52,448 nucleotides of DNA from JBDREC01 sp043820105 [NCBI: Pseudomonadota bacterium] (GTDB taxonomy: Bacteria > Bdellovibrionota_F > JAHFAK01): NCBI GenBank assembly GCA_043820105.1, contig JBDREC010000108.1, positions 1 to 52,448 of the forward strand. Reading direction: 5' to 3'. Positions 1 through 9,890 of this stretch are shown here, in pieces. The first letter of the stretch is position 1; every line of letters begins with the position of its first letter. The translations under genes and the position numbers were made by a program. The notes under the pieces are model-generated. The model was not told the origin of the DNA. It saw only the letters and a program-made list of their open reading frames with translations, and searched no databases.

Positions 1-20
1 AATAAAAATATATTTATTAT

Positions 21-60
21 AAAGGTTTATTGCATGACAGTGGGAATACAATAAGCCTTT
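21..60. terminator. Hairpin downstream of the RCC1 fragment, possible terminator
   Basis: AAAGGTTTATTG at 21-32 pairs with CAATAAGCCTTT at 49-60: a 12-bp stem with one G-T wobble and a 16-nt loop. The leftward RCC1 reading frame ends at 185, so this hairpin lies downstream of it. The T-run expected after a strong intrinsic terminator is weak. Nothing else is recognisable in 1-184. Confidence 0.35.
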
Positions 61-184
61 AATAATAAAATATTTTTATTGCTTGAATAAGGAGTGTGGG
101 CATTAGCTTTTTGAAAAAGAGGTTTTGTAATGTTTTTTATATGCCCGCTTTAATGTTTGGGTATTTAAATTGGAGATGATCCAT

Positions 185-709
185 TTATTCAAGCTCACCT
201 AAATTAATTGATTCCAAATTGTTACCCATTTCCCCTTCATTATCTCCAATATTTCTTGTATGACCAAGGCCGAGTTGTCCATAATTGTTTACACCCCAGC
301 ACTTATATGTATAATCACTCATTTTAGCGCAAGTATAACCGTTGCCACATTTTACAGTAAGCGCATATAATTCTTCTCCAGTATTTTCATCTGTTCCTAA
401 CTGTATTGGAAGTAAGTTATTGCTCATAGTATTTGTTGTGTCACCATGATTAGTTTGATTGCCTTGTCCTAGTTGGCCGTATTCATTATTTCCCCAGCAT
501 TTAAGGGAATAATTTGTCATTAAAGCACATGCATGATCATTGCCTACTGATATTTTAAGTGCTTTTAGTGAATTTTCTGAAGCATCTGATCCTAAATACA
601 AAATAGGTAAATTATCACCCATGTCTAAACTATCATCACCTCTATTATATGTTTCACCTATTCCAAGCTGACCTTTGTCATTGTATCCCCAACATTTTAC
701 ATAAGATAT
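185..709 (-). pseudogene. RCC1-repeat protein, C-terminal fragment (5' end missing)
   Basis: The frame encodes about three RCC1-type (regulator of chromosome condensation) beta-propeller repeats of the bacterial Cys form. Each has a KCWGxNxxGQLGxG signature preceded by a G-x-x-x-C-A stretch, and the frame ends at a stop at 185. Such proteins are usually secreted and carry seven or more repeats plus a signal peptide. Here the first recognisable residues (SYVKCWG) begin at about 706, and the residues before them are antisense to the neighbouring activator gene. No signal peptide or start fits. The gene therefore appears to have lost its 5' part at the 705-731 junction and is unlikely to be functional as shown. 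Confidence 0.7.
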
Positions 710-731
710 AAAACTCAAGAAAATGAGTTTT
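710..731. repeat. Perfect hairpin at the junction of two 5'-truncated genes
   Basis: AAAACTCA at 710-717 and TGAGTTTT at 724-731 are exact reverse complements around a 6-nt loop. RCC1 homology on the minus strand stops at about 706 and activator-type sequence on the plus strand is readable from about 722. The hairpin therefore sits on the breakpoint. This pattern suits an inversion endpoint, or an inverted chimera formed during amplification or assembly. Confidence 0.6.
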
Positions 732-739
732 ATGCAACC

Positions 740-3700
740 TTGCAAAGATTAATTCTTAAAAATATTGTTGAAGTAAACGAAAAATTAGAAAATATCAGTA
801 TTGAAAATATTAAAACCCAGGAACCCAAAATAAATAATCCTAGTTTTAAATCTTGTATTATTGAAATTCAGCAAAGTAAAACAATTAGAGCTATTCACGA
901 AGCTTGTGCATATGAAATGGAAGAGCATGCAATTTATTTAAGCAACTATAAGAATATTATTGCGGATCATTTTCAAGGTGCAGGTAAAAAGGATAAAGCA
1001 TTTAATTATTATTTAAATGCAGCTAGTGAATTTGTTCAAAGGAATTTGCATAATAAAGCCGCGAAAACTTATGAAAAAGCTTTAGAAGCTTTTAATTTTA
1101 CTGGTGCAATAGATGAGATTACCATTAGACAAGACATTTTTTATGAACTGTCGCAGATTTATACATTCTTGGGTGATTTTAAAAAAGCAGCTGATCTTTT
1201 AGCTCAAATAGATGTTCAATTTGAAACAAATAAAAGAAGGCTAGAAATATTGCATGACCTGGGAAAGGTCAACTTTGCCGCTGGTATGCATAAGGGCGCG
1301 ATTGAATTGTTTGAACGTGCAATTTTAGAAGCTGAAAAAGAGGATAATAAAAATAGTGCTGGGATATTTTATCTTTTAATAGCACATTGCTTAATTAATC
1401 TTGCGAAATTTGAAGAAGCTAATGCAATTATTACTCGGATGGAAAAAGAAGAAATTAAAGAGACCAGTAGTAAGACATCTTTATACTATTTAAAGGGTTT
1501 GTTAGATTATTATAAAACAGATTTTAATAGTGCTAAAGAAAATTTTATGCTTTCTTTAAAATTAGCTGAAAATAGTAATGATGAATCATCTGTAATGCGC
1601 TCTGCTAACAATATTGGTTTATCCTTTTCGGCCATAAACGAGTTTTCAGAAGCTTTAACTTGGTTTGATAAAGCTTTGAAACTAGTTGAGAATTCTGGAG
1701 ATATTCTAGGATCAGCTAGAATACTTCAAAATACTGCTAATTGCCATATACAAATGGGAAATTTAAAAGAATCTTTAAATAGCTATCAAAAGTCCTTAGA
1801 AATATTTAGAAACCTGGATATGCCGAGTCTTGCTGAAATCCTTTTATATAATATATCCCTGGTTTCCTTTGAAATTGGTGATATCAGTAGAGCAAAGGAG
1901 TTTTTGCAAGAAGCAAATGAACTTGGAGAAGCTAGAAATAATAAGACTATTATGGCTTCAAGCCAAATGCTAAATGGTGAAATGAGTTTATATGAAAACA
2001 ACACTAAGGATGCACTATCTGCGTTTCAAAAATCTTATGATTTATTTAATGAGCTTGGCATCAAACTCTATGCATCTATTGCACTTGTAAATATAGCTTT
2101 TATTAAATTTAAACTTAATCATTTAGAAGGTATTGATGATATTCTTTTAAAAGCACTTGAAGAATCCAGAAAAGATATCAAAGTTCAAGCAGAAGTAAAT
2201 TGTATTGCTTGCCAAATCGCCTTAGGAAATAAAGATTTAAATAAGGCAAAAGAATATTTAGATAAACTCGAATCTCTTGATATTGATCGTTTGAACTATC
2301 AGATTCAAATATCTATTTTTGAACTGTATTCAAGATTTCATTTGTTAAATGGGAACCTTGAAAAAGCTAATTTCTATTCAGATAAGCTGACGACTATTTT
2401 AAATATGATTAATAAAAACATTCCAGAAAGCTTAAAGTCCAGTTTTAACTCACACCTGCGAGTTAAACAAGCAAATGAAACAATTGATAAAATAAACTAT
2501 AAAAGACATGGGCATCTGGATGGTTTTAAGTTAGAAAGAATTATTAACACAAACTTGGAGTTAATGTCTGAAAATAGCTTATATCAGGTTTTAGATTCAA
2601 TAATAGATAACGCCATATTATTTTCAAATGCTAAAAGAGGCTTTATTATTTTAAGGAAAAAAGAGTTTGAAAATAAAATCCCAAAACATGTTGATTTAAA
2701 TGATGGTAATATCGTAGCAGCTGCTAGGAATTTTGAGCAAAAAGATATAATTGCTTCAGCGAAAGATATAAGCCAAACAATTTACACTAAAACATTCAAT
2801 GAAGATAAAATTATTGATATAGAAAATGCCCTGGAGGCTTTTGCAGAAACCAAGTCAATTCAGAAGTCAAAGTTGAAAAGTGTTATAACCTTTCCTATAA
2901 TTGACCGTGGTAACATTATTGGAATTGTCTATTTGGATGATCCAATAAATATCGGAGCTTTTAATGATCTGGATACAAGGCTTATATCTTTTCTAGCAAA
3001 GCAAGCATCAAAAGTTATTTCTAACTTTTTATTAATTAGTAAGCTAAAAGATAAAAATGAAGAGGTTTTAAAATTAAACAAGTTACTAAAAGAAAGGCTA
3101 ATTATAAAAGAAGAGACATCTGATAATTTAAAAAAGCTGCTTAATGCTAAGGACCAAATTGAAAGACTGCAATATGATAATAAAAACATTATTACCCAGG
3201 ATCCAAAGATGTTTCAAATATTTGAAGTAATTGATAAGGTTAAAGATGCTGATTTAACAGTTTTGATTAATGGGGAGTCTGGAACAGGAAAGGAGCTAAT
3301 TGCAAGGGCAATACATTACAATAGCAATAAAAATAAGGAGTCATTCTTTAGTGAAAATGTAGCTGTTTTTAGTGAAACTTTATTGGAAAGCGAACTTTTT
3401 GGACACGCTAAAGGATCCTTTACTGGTGCTATAAATGACAAAAAGGGTATTTTTGAAATTGCTAAAGATGGCACAATTTTCCTTGATGAAATTGGTGAGA
3501 TGTCTCTTAATATGCAAAAAAAACTGCTTCGTACCTTAGAGGAAAGAAAAATTAAACCAGTTGGATCAAATAAATTTATTAAGATCAATTGCAGAATCAT
3601 TTGTGCAACACATAGAGATCTTGAAAAGCTAGTAGAAGAGGGTTCTTTTAGGCATGATCTTTATTATAGAATAAATGCAGTTATTATTAAAATACCACCT

Positions 3701-4099
3701 TTAAGAAAAAGAAAAATGGATATTCCATTATTAACAAATTATTTTTTAAAAAAATATTCTGCACAAAACCCAAAAAAACTAGATTCTAAAATTGTTGACT
3801 TATTTGTGAACTATGAATGGCCAGGTAATATAAGAGAGTTAGAAAATGAAATAAAACGGCTTGTTGTCCTTGCTGATCATGATATTATTGAAGCCTCGAT
3901 TTTGAAAACTGACAAAAGGTTTTCAAGTTTAAAAGCCAAGGAAAAGACGGATAAGCTTTCAGACATTATTAGTGCTGTTGAAAAAAAGGTGATAATCGAA
4001 AAACTCTCCGAATACAACGGAAATAAAAAGAAAACAGCAGAAGTTCTTGGAATAGACCGAAAAACCCTACTCAAAAAAATCGAGAAATTCGGGATTTAG
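740..4099 (+). CDS. TPR-GAF-sigma-54 AAA+ transcriptional activator (N-terminally truncated)
   Basis: From N to C the protein has TPR-like helical repeats (about residues 60-560), a GAF-like domain (about 610-780), a sigma-54 AAA+ domain (about 820-1050) and a Fis-type helix-turn-helix (about 1075-1119). The AAA+ domain shows Walker A GESGTGKE near residue 845, GSFTGA in place of the usual GAFTGA loop, and Walker B GTIFLDEIGE. It would bind upstream sites and drive open-complex formation by sigma-54 polymerase. Full-length relatives often start with a Ser/Thr kinase and an AAA module. The only start here is a TTG with no convincing ribosome site, and the frame is open upstream into the junction hairpin, so the 5' part is probably missing. 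Confidence 0.85.
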   Translation: MQRLILKNIVEVNEKLENISIENIKTQEPKINNPSFKSCIIEIQQSKTIRAIHEACAYEMEEHAIYLSNYKNIIADHFQGAGKKDKAFNYYLNAASEFVQRNLHNKAAKTYEKALEAFNFTGAIDEITIRQDIFYELSQIYTFLGDFKKAADLLAQIDVQFETNKRRLEILHDLGKVNFAAGMHKGAIELFERAILEAEKEDNKNSAGIFYLLIAHCLINLAKFEEANAIITRMEKEEIKETSSKTSLYYLKGLLDYYKTDFNSAKENFMLSLKLAENSNDESSVMRSANNIGLSFSAINEFSEALTWFDKALKLVENSGDILGSARILQNTANCHIQMGNLKESLNSYQKSLEIFRNLDMPSLAEILLYNISLVSFEIGDISRAKEFLQEANELGEARNNKTIMASSQMLNGEMSLYENNTKDALSAFQKSYDLFNELGIKLYASIALVNIAFIKFKLNHLEGIDDILLKALEESRKDIKVQAEVNCIACQIALGNKDLNKAKEYLDKLESLDIDRLNYQIQISIFELYSRFHLLNGNLEKANFYSDKLTTILNMINKNIPESLKSSFNSHLRVKQANETIDKINYKRHGHLDGFKLERIINTNLELMSENSLYQVLDSIIDNAILFSNAKRGFIILRKKEFENKIPKHVDLNDGNIVAAARNFEQKDIIASAKDISQTIYTKTFNEDKIIDIENALEAFAETKSIQKSKLKSVITFPIIDRGNIIGIVYLDDPINIGAFNDLDTRLISFLAKQASKVISNFLLISKLKDKNEEVLKLNKLLKERLIIKEETSDNLKKLLNAKDQIERLQYDNKNIITQDPKMFQIFEVIDKVKDADLTVLINGESGTGKELIARAIHYNSNKNKESFFSENVAVFSETLLESELFGHAKGSFTGAINDKKGIFEIAKDGTIFLDEIGEMSLNMQKKLLRTLEERKIKPVGSNKFIKINCRIICATHRDLEKLVEEGSFRHDLYYRINAVIIKIPPLRKRKMDIPLLTNYFLKKYSAQNPKKLDSKIVDLFVNYEWPGNIRELENEIKRLVVLADHDIIEASILKTDKRFSSLKAKEKTDKLSDIISAVEKKVIIEKLSEYNGNKKKTAEVLGIDRKTLLKKIEKFGI

Positions 4100-4120
4100 T
4101 CGCATTTATTTTTTATGAAA

Positions 4121-4152
4121 ATCTCAGGGAAGTTATTTTAAAAAGGGCATGC
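4121..4152 (+). repeat. Interspersed repeat, copy 1
   Basis: The core CAGGGAAGTTATTTT followed by GGGCATGC recurs in inverted orientation at 8650-8682, with about 29 of 33 positions matching. A weaker relative (AAAGCGGGCAT, minus strand) lies near 145-156. A 7-nt direct repeat, CAGTCGG, follows this copy twice. It could be a small mobile repeat or a regulatory element. Confidence 0.5.
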
Positions 4153-4281
4153 GCCCCAGTCGGCCCACTCAGTCGGAAAAAGTTATATTATTCGAATTGT
4201 TAAGTATTGAACTTTTTTTGAGTTAAATACTCCTTCCTTTTCAAAATCAGGCAAGTGCAATAATTTTTGGGCAAAAAAAAT

Positions 4282-4320
4282 GATCCTGGATGATTTTTTT
4301 AAAACCTTCCAGGATCTTTT
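4282..4320 (+). terminator. Rho-independent terminator after the activator gene
   Basis: GATCCTGGA (4282-4290) pairs with TCCAGGATC (4308-4316) in a perfect 9-bp stem, followed by a T-run. It lies about 180 nt after the stop at 4099 and suits rightward transcription. From 4321 to 4549 I see only AT-rich sequence with short ACGAAT/GAATGG repetition and no gene. Confidence 0.75.
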
Positions 4321-4549
4321 TACTTAGAAATGGGATAGTGTACTATATTTATTTAGCAATGCTTGTGCCAACAGGGATTAGTGTGAAAAAAACGAATAAA
4401 AACGAATGGATAAGAATGGAGATAAGAAAACTATAACTACAAATTGTGGATATTGACCTTTATAATTATAATTGTGTAAAATCTTATTTTACTTATTTTT
4501 CCTTTCCATCTCGATAATTATCAATTTCCATTGAATTATACTTTGATAG

Positions 4550-5749
4550 CTATTGGCTGGCTTCTATTGCAACTATTGCATTTGCATCTAAAAGACTGTG
4601 TGTAAGCCATTTATATGTAAGATAGGCCAGTCCATTATCTCCCCATAAAGTACCCCAGGAATTTTTGATTATTAGAAATCCCTGGCCTTCAACACGATCA
4701 TCATCAACATAACCGATAGCTAAAACTGCGTGCCCGCATACACCTTCACATGTATCAGCTTTAAATATCCAAGACACTGTTCCTGCTTTATTTGATGCTA
4801 TATTAAAATCAGTATTAGCATTTAAAGAAAGGATAACAGGATAACCTCTATAAAGGGCTTGTTTTATTCTTCCAACTGAATTGTATAAAACATGTGCTTC
4901 TTTTATTGTATACCCAGATGATTCAGCTGCTGTTGCATCTTGGAATTTTCCTTCATTACCACCACCTTGAGCCTCTGTTTCTGTACAGGTGAAATTTGGA
5001 AAATTAAGCAGATAATCAGTGCAGTCATATTCTAATCTATTATAAGGCCAATTAGTATCATTGATAATTACAGCTTGATTTTCTATAAATCCAGAAATCA
5101 CTGAAACTGGAGATAATCCTGCGCTATCCCAACTTCCTTCAGCAGCCTTTCCAAGAAAATAGGTGTTTTGTTCAGACAGATTTATGGTCTGGTCATTTCT
5201 GTCTATAAGGAGTTCCAATGCAGCATTTAATGAAAAGGAGACACAGGTTCCTCTGTTGCCCTGGTCTTTTATTGTATTTATAATTTTTCCACTATTTGCA
5301 ATAATTACAGAAGTGCTTATTCCTAATTTTTCTGATTCTGTAATATCACAATCATCAATTGTATCCGGGCAGTGGTTTGTAGAAAAATCAATTAGCTGGA
5401 CCTCATCCCCATTATCAAGTGTTAAGCGACCATTTTGAGCTAAAATTCTACTAATTTGAGCCCCTTTTGATTGGTTTTGAACAACTTTATTTGCTATTTC
5501 ACTCATTTCTATGCCATAATTATCTGGAATGCTACCATCTTTGGTATAAATAGGTGCATAAAATCCAGTATTAGCATCATCTTCTTCTACAGTATCCACC
5601 TCTATTTCACTTTCTTCAACATTATCAACTTCCTCACCTGATGTTTCTTGAGTCGTATTTTCATCATTTTTATCTTCTTCAGAAGAGAATTCACCACAAG
5701 TATTTAAAATGAATGGGAAAACAAAGATTAAGATAAAGATTCTAAGCAT
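4550..5749 (-). CDS. Papain-like (C1 family) cysteine peptidase lipoprotein
   Basis: The 399-aa protein starts with a hydrophobic segment ending in a lipobox-like LNTC (Cys18), followed by an Asp/Glu-rich linker. It is therefore probably a lipid-anchored envelope protein. The catalytic part carries the papain-type signature: QGNRGTCVSFS with the nucleophile near residue 170, a GHAVLAIGY histidine near 338 and KNSWGTLWGD with the asparagine near 364. The Cys-His-Asn triad looks complete, so an active protease is expected. Its substrate is unknown. It is transcribed alone on the minus strand. Confidence 0.85.
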   Translation of the reverse strand: MLRIFILIFVFPFILNTCGEFSSEEDKNDENTTQETSGEEVDNVEESEIEVDTVEEDDANTGFYAPIYTKDGSIPDNYGIEMSEIANKVVQNQSKGAQISRILAQNGRLTLDNGDEVQLIDFSTNHCPDTIDDCDITESEKLGISTSVIIANSGKIINTIKDQGNRGTCVSFSLNAALELLIDRNDQTINLSEQNTYFLGKAAEGSWDSAGLSPVSVISGFIENQAVIINDTNWPYNRLEYDCTDYLLNFPNFTCTETEAQGGGNEGKFQDATAAESSGYTIKEAHVLYNSVGRIKQALYRGYPVILSLNANTDFNIASNKAGTVSWIFKADTCEGVCGHAVLAIGYVDDDRVEGQGFLIIKNSWGTLWGDNGLAYLTYKWLTHSLLDANAIVAIEASQ

Positions 5750-5834
5750 AGTTAAAAATATTAATATTAATATTTTATTATTTTATCATGATTTAAGACA
5801 TTAATCAATGAAAAGAATTTTCCAGTTTTTTCTA

Positions 5835-8465
5835 TTACACAAACTTGAGTAGAAATGACTTAATTTCATTCTTGCCAAATTCTATATTTACAATTTCATT
5901 TTCAACAGAAATTTCTTTTGAAACAGGTCTTTCAATAAGATCTGTTTCAATTATTTTAGCTATTTTTTTCATTGGAAAAGATAGGGCGATTTTTGCATCC
6001 TGGTTTTCGGATTCATAAAGTCTTATTAAAACATCCCAGTCTGAATCTTTTTCCCAAGGTTTTTTAATCGCTGATAAAATGACTCCATTTGAAGCTCCAA
6101 ATTGCTTTATTCTTACCATTTCTTGAGTTGGAGCTAGCTTGCCCATTGAAAGATCAATTTCTTTTTTATAAACAGGGAAATTAAATTCAAAAGCTTTTTT
6201 AGGAATACTTGCTTGAGACCAGGTTTTTTTGAAAGGATGTAAGGCATATTCAGCTGAAAAATAACCTTTGTCAGTATAAGGGCCCCAAAAGGTGAGGCCA
6301 TATCTGCCAGGTCTTGGAGAGGTTGAGTTTTTTAAAAGAGTCATTCTAATATTATTTAAATTTTCATCTTCAGCTGATGGTTTAATATCAAAACCATATT
6401 TTGAATTATTATAAAGTGCGATTCCAAATTCATCATTATTATTTTGTAGAGCAACCCACTTATGAGCTGGAACTTCAAAATCATCCTTGCTTCCATCATG
6501 TCTTCTTTCAATAAAACCATAAGGAGCATCATAAAAAGCTCTTTTTGATTTATTTGAAATATTTAATGGAAAAGCTATTTTAATAAGTTTGTTTCTTGAG
6601 TAAAAGTCAAAATCTATTTTGAAGTAAATCAAAGGCTCATCTTTTTTAATAGATATTTTTTGAGAAAAGTTATTTTTCTTTTTATATTTTCTTTTCACTT
6701 CTATTGTCGCCAGCAAATCATTGTCTTCTATAACTTCAATGCTCTCTATATCCTGGTTTTGATTGTTAAGAATAGTTCCTTGGCCCCAGTATTTAATATT
6801 CCAAGCAGGGAATATTGGAGAATAATCAGTAAAAATTTCTAATTGATTTGCATGCATTCCTTTATAAATAATGTCTTTACCAAGATCTTTTGAAAAAATA
6901 CTTTCAATATTGCCACTTGCTTTTGATAAAACAACTCTTACCTGATCATTTTCTAAATAAATTTCATCATCCTTTTCAAGGACCATGCTTTTTCTTTTTG
7001 CCTCACTTGAGTTTTCACATTCCTTAATAAGATATGTTGAATAACCACAAGCTGGGATGCTTGCTTTAAATAAAATATTATTCTTAGAATCTTTTACAGC
7101 TTCTATTTTTTCATTATTAAAGTTATATACTTCTACATTTTTGCTGTTCAATTGATTGGGAAGTTTATGGCTAAGTAAGGTATCTTTCGCCCAAGATAGA
7201 CTATTGTAAAGCAGAATTGGTATGGTCTGTTTTTTATCAGTATCTTTTTTAAATAAACTTAAATCAATTTCTTTTGAAAAGGTATCTATGCATTTGTCTA
7301 TATGCTCTCTGCCATATTTAAATATATATCTATAGTCTTCCATTGAATCTTCAACAGTTGATTCTATATTTGAGCCTGGAAGAATATCATGGAATTGATT
7401 TATTAATAAATGCTTCCATGAAGTATGCAAGTATTTATCAGGATATTCATATCCAGTAAGCAAAAACATCTTTTCACAAGATTCAAGCAAGATTTCTGCT
7501 CTTCTATTTCCCTTTTTTAAGACCGACCTTGTAGTGAAGCATCCTTGATGATTTTCCAAATATAGCTCATCTTTGAGGGTTTCTATTTTAATATCAGATT
7601 TTTTTAACTCATCTAAAGTTTTGTCAAATCTTTGAAATTCCAGGAAATGATGATCTTTAAATTTTTCCTGGATATGATGAACTTTTTTAATATCAGCTTC
7701 TGGGACAGCTCCACCATGATCTCCAACACCCATTATAATAGGTATAAAGGGGGCATTTTTATGATTAGAAAACAAAAAGTTTCTAAGTCTTGAAAGGTTA
7801 ATATATGTGAGCCTGTTGTTGTAGTGACCTGGAGTTAAAAAGGATAAAATCTTTGAACCGTCATTGGATTGCCAATAAAACAGGTTTTGTTTTGGTGCAT
7901 TGGTAATATTCCATCTCATCTTTGAAGAAACAAAGTATTCGATACCAGATTTTTTTAGAATTTGAGGAACAGTTCCAGCGTAACCAAAACTATCAGGGAA
8001 ATAAGCAATTTTTACGTCAACCCCAAATTTATCCAGAAAGTATCTTTTTCCATAAAGAAATTGTCTTGCCAGTGATTCGCCACTTGGAATGTTCATGTCA
8101 GATTCAACAAGGGTACCGCCGATTATTTCCCATCTGCCTTCTTTGACAAGTTTTTGAACTTGGTTAAAAATTAAAGGACAATGTAATTCCATCCATTCAT
8201 ACATCAAAGAAGAAGTTTGCATAAAACGAAAATCAGGATATTTATTCAAAAGTTTAATTGCTGTTTTAAAGGTATCATGCACAACTTCAATTGCTTCCAT
8301 CCAGCGCCATTTCCAGACAATATCAATATGAGAATGACCAATAATTTTAAATGTATTTTTATTTTTATCAGCTTTTCGCAAGTAACCAAGCATAAAGGAT
8401 AATGCTTTTGAGGTGTAGTTGTAAAGAATTGCTTTTCCCATGCCTTTTTTAAGGATTGAATACAT
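5835..8465 (-). CDS. Glycoside hydrolase family 38 alpha-mannosidase
   Basis: This 876-aa retaining glycosidase would hydrolyse alpha-mannosides. The N-terminal catalytic domain begins with GHSHIDIVWKWRW (about residues 42-54), matching the zinc-binding HxDxxW motif of GH38. The nucleophile motif YFPDSFGY follows near residue 157, and HQGCFTTR and NQFHDILPGS further on are also family hallmarks. The C-terminal half is the usual beta-sandwich region. The length is within the family range. The start is supported by AAGGGAAGCT before the ATG. No signal peptide is evident, so cytoplasmic turnover of mannose-containing glycans is likely. A glycosyltransferase gene lies upstream on the same strand. 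Confidence 0.9.
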   Translation of the reverse strand: MYSILKKGMGKAILYNYTSKALSFMLGYLRKADKNKNTFKIIGHSHIDIVWKWRWMEAIEVVHDTFKTAIKLLNKYPDFRFMQTSSLMYEWMELHCPLIFNQVQKLVKEGRWEIIGGTLVESDMNIPSGESLARQFLYGKRYFLDKFGVDVKIAYFPDSFGYAGTVPQILKKSGIEYFVSSKMRWNITNAPKQNLFYWQSNDGSKILSFLTPGHYNNRLTYINLSRLRNFLFSNHKNAPFIPIIMGVGDHGGAVPEADIKKVHHIQEKFKDHHFLEFQRFDKTLDELKKSDIKIETLKDELYLENHQGCFTTRSVLKKGNRRAEILLESCEKMFLLTGYEYPDKYLHTSWKHLLINQFHDILPGSNIESTVEDSMEDYRYIFKYGREHIDKCIDTFSKEIDLSLFKKDTDKKQTIPILLYNSLSWAKDTLLSHKLPNQLNSKNVEVYNFNNEKIEAVKDSKNNILFKASIPACGYSTYLIKECENSSEAKRKSMVLEKDDEIYLENDQVRVVLSKASGNIESIFSKDLGKDIIYKGMHANQLEIFTDYSPIFPAWNIKYWGQGTILNNQNQDIESIEVIEDNDLLATIEVKRKYKKKNNFSQKISIKKDEPLIYFKIDFDFYSRNKLIKIAFPLNISNKSKRAFYDAPYGFIERRHDGSKDDFEVPAHKWVALQNNNDEFGIALYNNSKYGFDIKPSAEDENLNNIRMTLLKNSTSPRPGRYGLTFWGPYTDKGYFSAEYALHPFKKTWSQASIPKKAFEFNFPVYKKEIDLSMGKLAPTQEMVRIKQFGASNGVILSAIKKPWEKDSDWDVLIRLYESENQDAKIALSFPMKKIAKIIETDLIERPVSKEISVENEIVNIEFGKNEIKSFLLKFV

Positions 8466-8649
8466 AGCTTCCCTTTAATCTTATTGAAAAAAATCTGGGT
8501 TATAATTACAAGTTTGAATGAAAATTACAAATATTATTTTGAAAAAAGCAGGGGACCCAAAATAACCTTTTAAAAACTATATTCCAGACTGCTCCCTTTT
8601 CTAATAAAATCGGGCCAATATTTAAATGTAAACCAGATTCAATTGGCTT

Positions 8650-8682
8650 GCATGCCCACTTTAAAAATAACTTCCCTGATAT
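8650..8682 (-). repeat. Interspersed repeat, copy 2 (inverted relative to 4121-4152)
   Basis: Read on the minus strand this is a near copy of the repeat at 4121-4152. The two copies bracket the peptidase and mannosidase genes as inverted repeats about 4.5 kb apart. The rest of the 8466-8696 gap has no recognisable gene. Confidence 0.5.
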
Positions 8683-8696
8683 TTCCATTTAAAATA

Positions 8697-9890
8697 TTAC
8701 TTGGTAGATAGTTTTGAATCTGAGTTTAGGTTGTATACTCTGCCTCTCCAGGTAACTTCTTGTTTCATTAAGATTTGGGAGTATACTATTGGGGCAATTA
8801 GTAGGATTCCAAAGGAAACCCAGGAGTGGCGGAATTTAATTTGTGCACCACCTGCGTCTTGATGTAGCATGTTTATGCTTTGAGAGACAGCTAGTGTTAC
8901 TAGACCATTTATTATGCCTGCTAGCTGATAACCCATTAGAAATGAGGCTACAGAAAAAATAAGGCTGAACCAGAAGACCATGCCTCTGATCCATGGTCCT
9001 AGCTTGAAGGTTAGGCCTGGAAGACCTGACCTTGAAAAGGTTATCCATTTTATATATATTTTCCAAAAATCTTTTATGGAAAGTCCATATTGAATTATTT
9101 TAATTTGATTTGGACATACAAGGTTTTTAAGGCCTTCTTCGTGTACTCTTCTTCCAATATACATATCATCAACAAGTTGCCCTTCAGCTGTTTCAAAGCC
9201 TCCAATTTTATCAATTGCTTCGCGTTTAAATAACATAAATTGACCCATTATAAATGGCATTTCCCAACCATGTTTTGAAGCATTTGATTTTGCTTCTGGT
9301 GTGTAAAGACCATTTAGCATGAGGGCATAACCTGCATCTCCAATGGTTTGAAATGACTCTGATACAATTACTGGAACAAAGGCAGAACCTGCTTTTGGGT
9401 CGCTTTCTAAGGTTTCAACAAGTTTTGTTAGCAGTTTTCTATCATTTCTTGTATCTGAGTCAGCTATTGCAATTAATTCATTTTTGGCAACTTCATAGCC
9501 CTTTATCATTGCGTTTAACTTACCGGTTCTATTTTTAGGAGGGTTTCCGGAAAATAAAATATTTGCATTTACTGTGGGGTTTTTAATTTTAAAGGTTTCA
9601 ATTTCTTCTTTTACAAGTGGATAGGCTTCATCCTTATCATCATCAAAAATAAATATAGTCTCAACATTACCTGGGTATCCAGGATTAAGGGCATTTTGGA
9701 CATTGCCTCTTATACCTGCATCTAAGCCTTTGATAGGTCTGAGTATTGATACAGATGGATACTTTTTTAATTTTGGAATTGTTTTAGTATCTGACAATCT
9801 TTTAGAAATTGACCTGTGATAATAAATAACTCTAAAAAGCATTATCAAGCCTGCAAAAACTAAGATGTATTCAATCTGCGTTAATATCAT
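8697..9890 (-). CDS. Ceramide-glucosyltransferase-like glycosyltransferase (GT2/GT21 fold)
   Basis: The 397-aa protein has an N-terminal membrane helix, a GT-A catalytic domain and three or four C-terminal membrane segments. Visible motifs are SILRPIKGLD near the start of the domain, ADSD (about residue 144, nucleotide-sugar and metal binding), QLVDDMYIG (about 236) and a YIKWITFSR segment in the place of the (Q/R)xxRW motif. This layout matches ceramide glucosyltransferase and HpnI-type enzymes, which move a sugar from a nucleotide donor to a lipid on the inner membrane. Its start overlaps the end of the upstream START-domain gene by 20 bp, so the two are co-translated. The acceptor lipid is unknown. 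Confidence 0.85.
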   Translation of the reverse strand: MILTQIEYILVFAGLIMLFRVIYYHRSISKRLSDTKTIPKLKKYPSVSILRPIKGLDAGIRGNVQNALNPGYPGNVETIFIFDDDKDEAYPLVKEEIETFKIKNPTVNANILFSGNPPKNRTGKLNAMIKGYEVAKNELIAIADSDTRNDRKLLTKLVETLESDPKAGSAFVPVIVSESFQTIGDAGYALMLNGLYTPEAKSNASKHGWEMPFIMGQFMLFKREAIDKIGGFETAEGQLVDDMYIGRRVHEEGLKNLVCPNQIKIIQYGLSIKDFWKIYIKWITFSRSGLPGLTFKLGPWIRGMVFWFSLIFSVASFLMGYQLAGIINGLVTLAVSQSINMLHQDAGGAQIKFRHSWVSFGILLIAPIVYSQILMKQEVTWRGRVYNLNSDSKLSTK

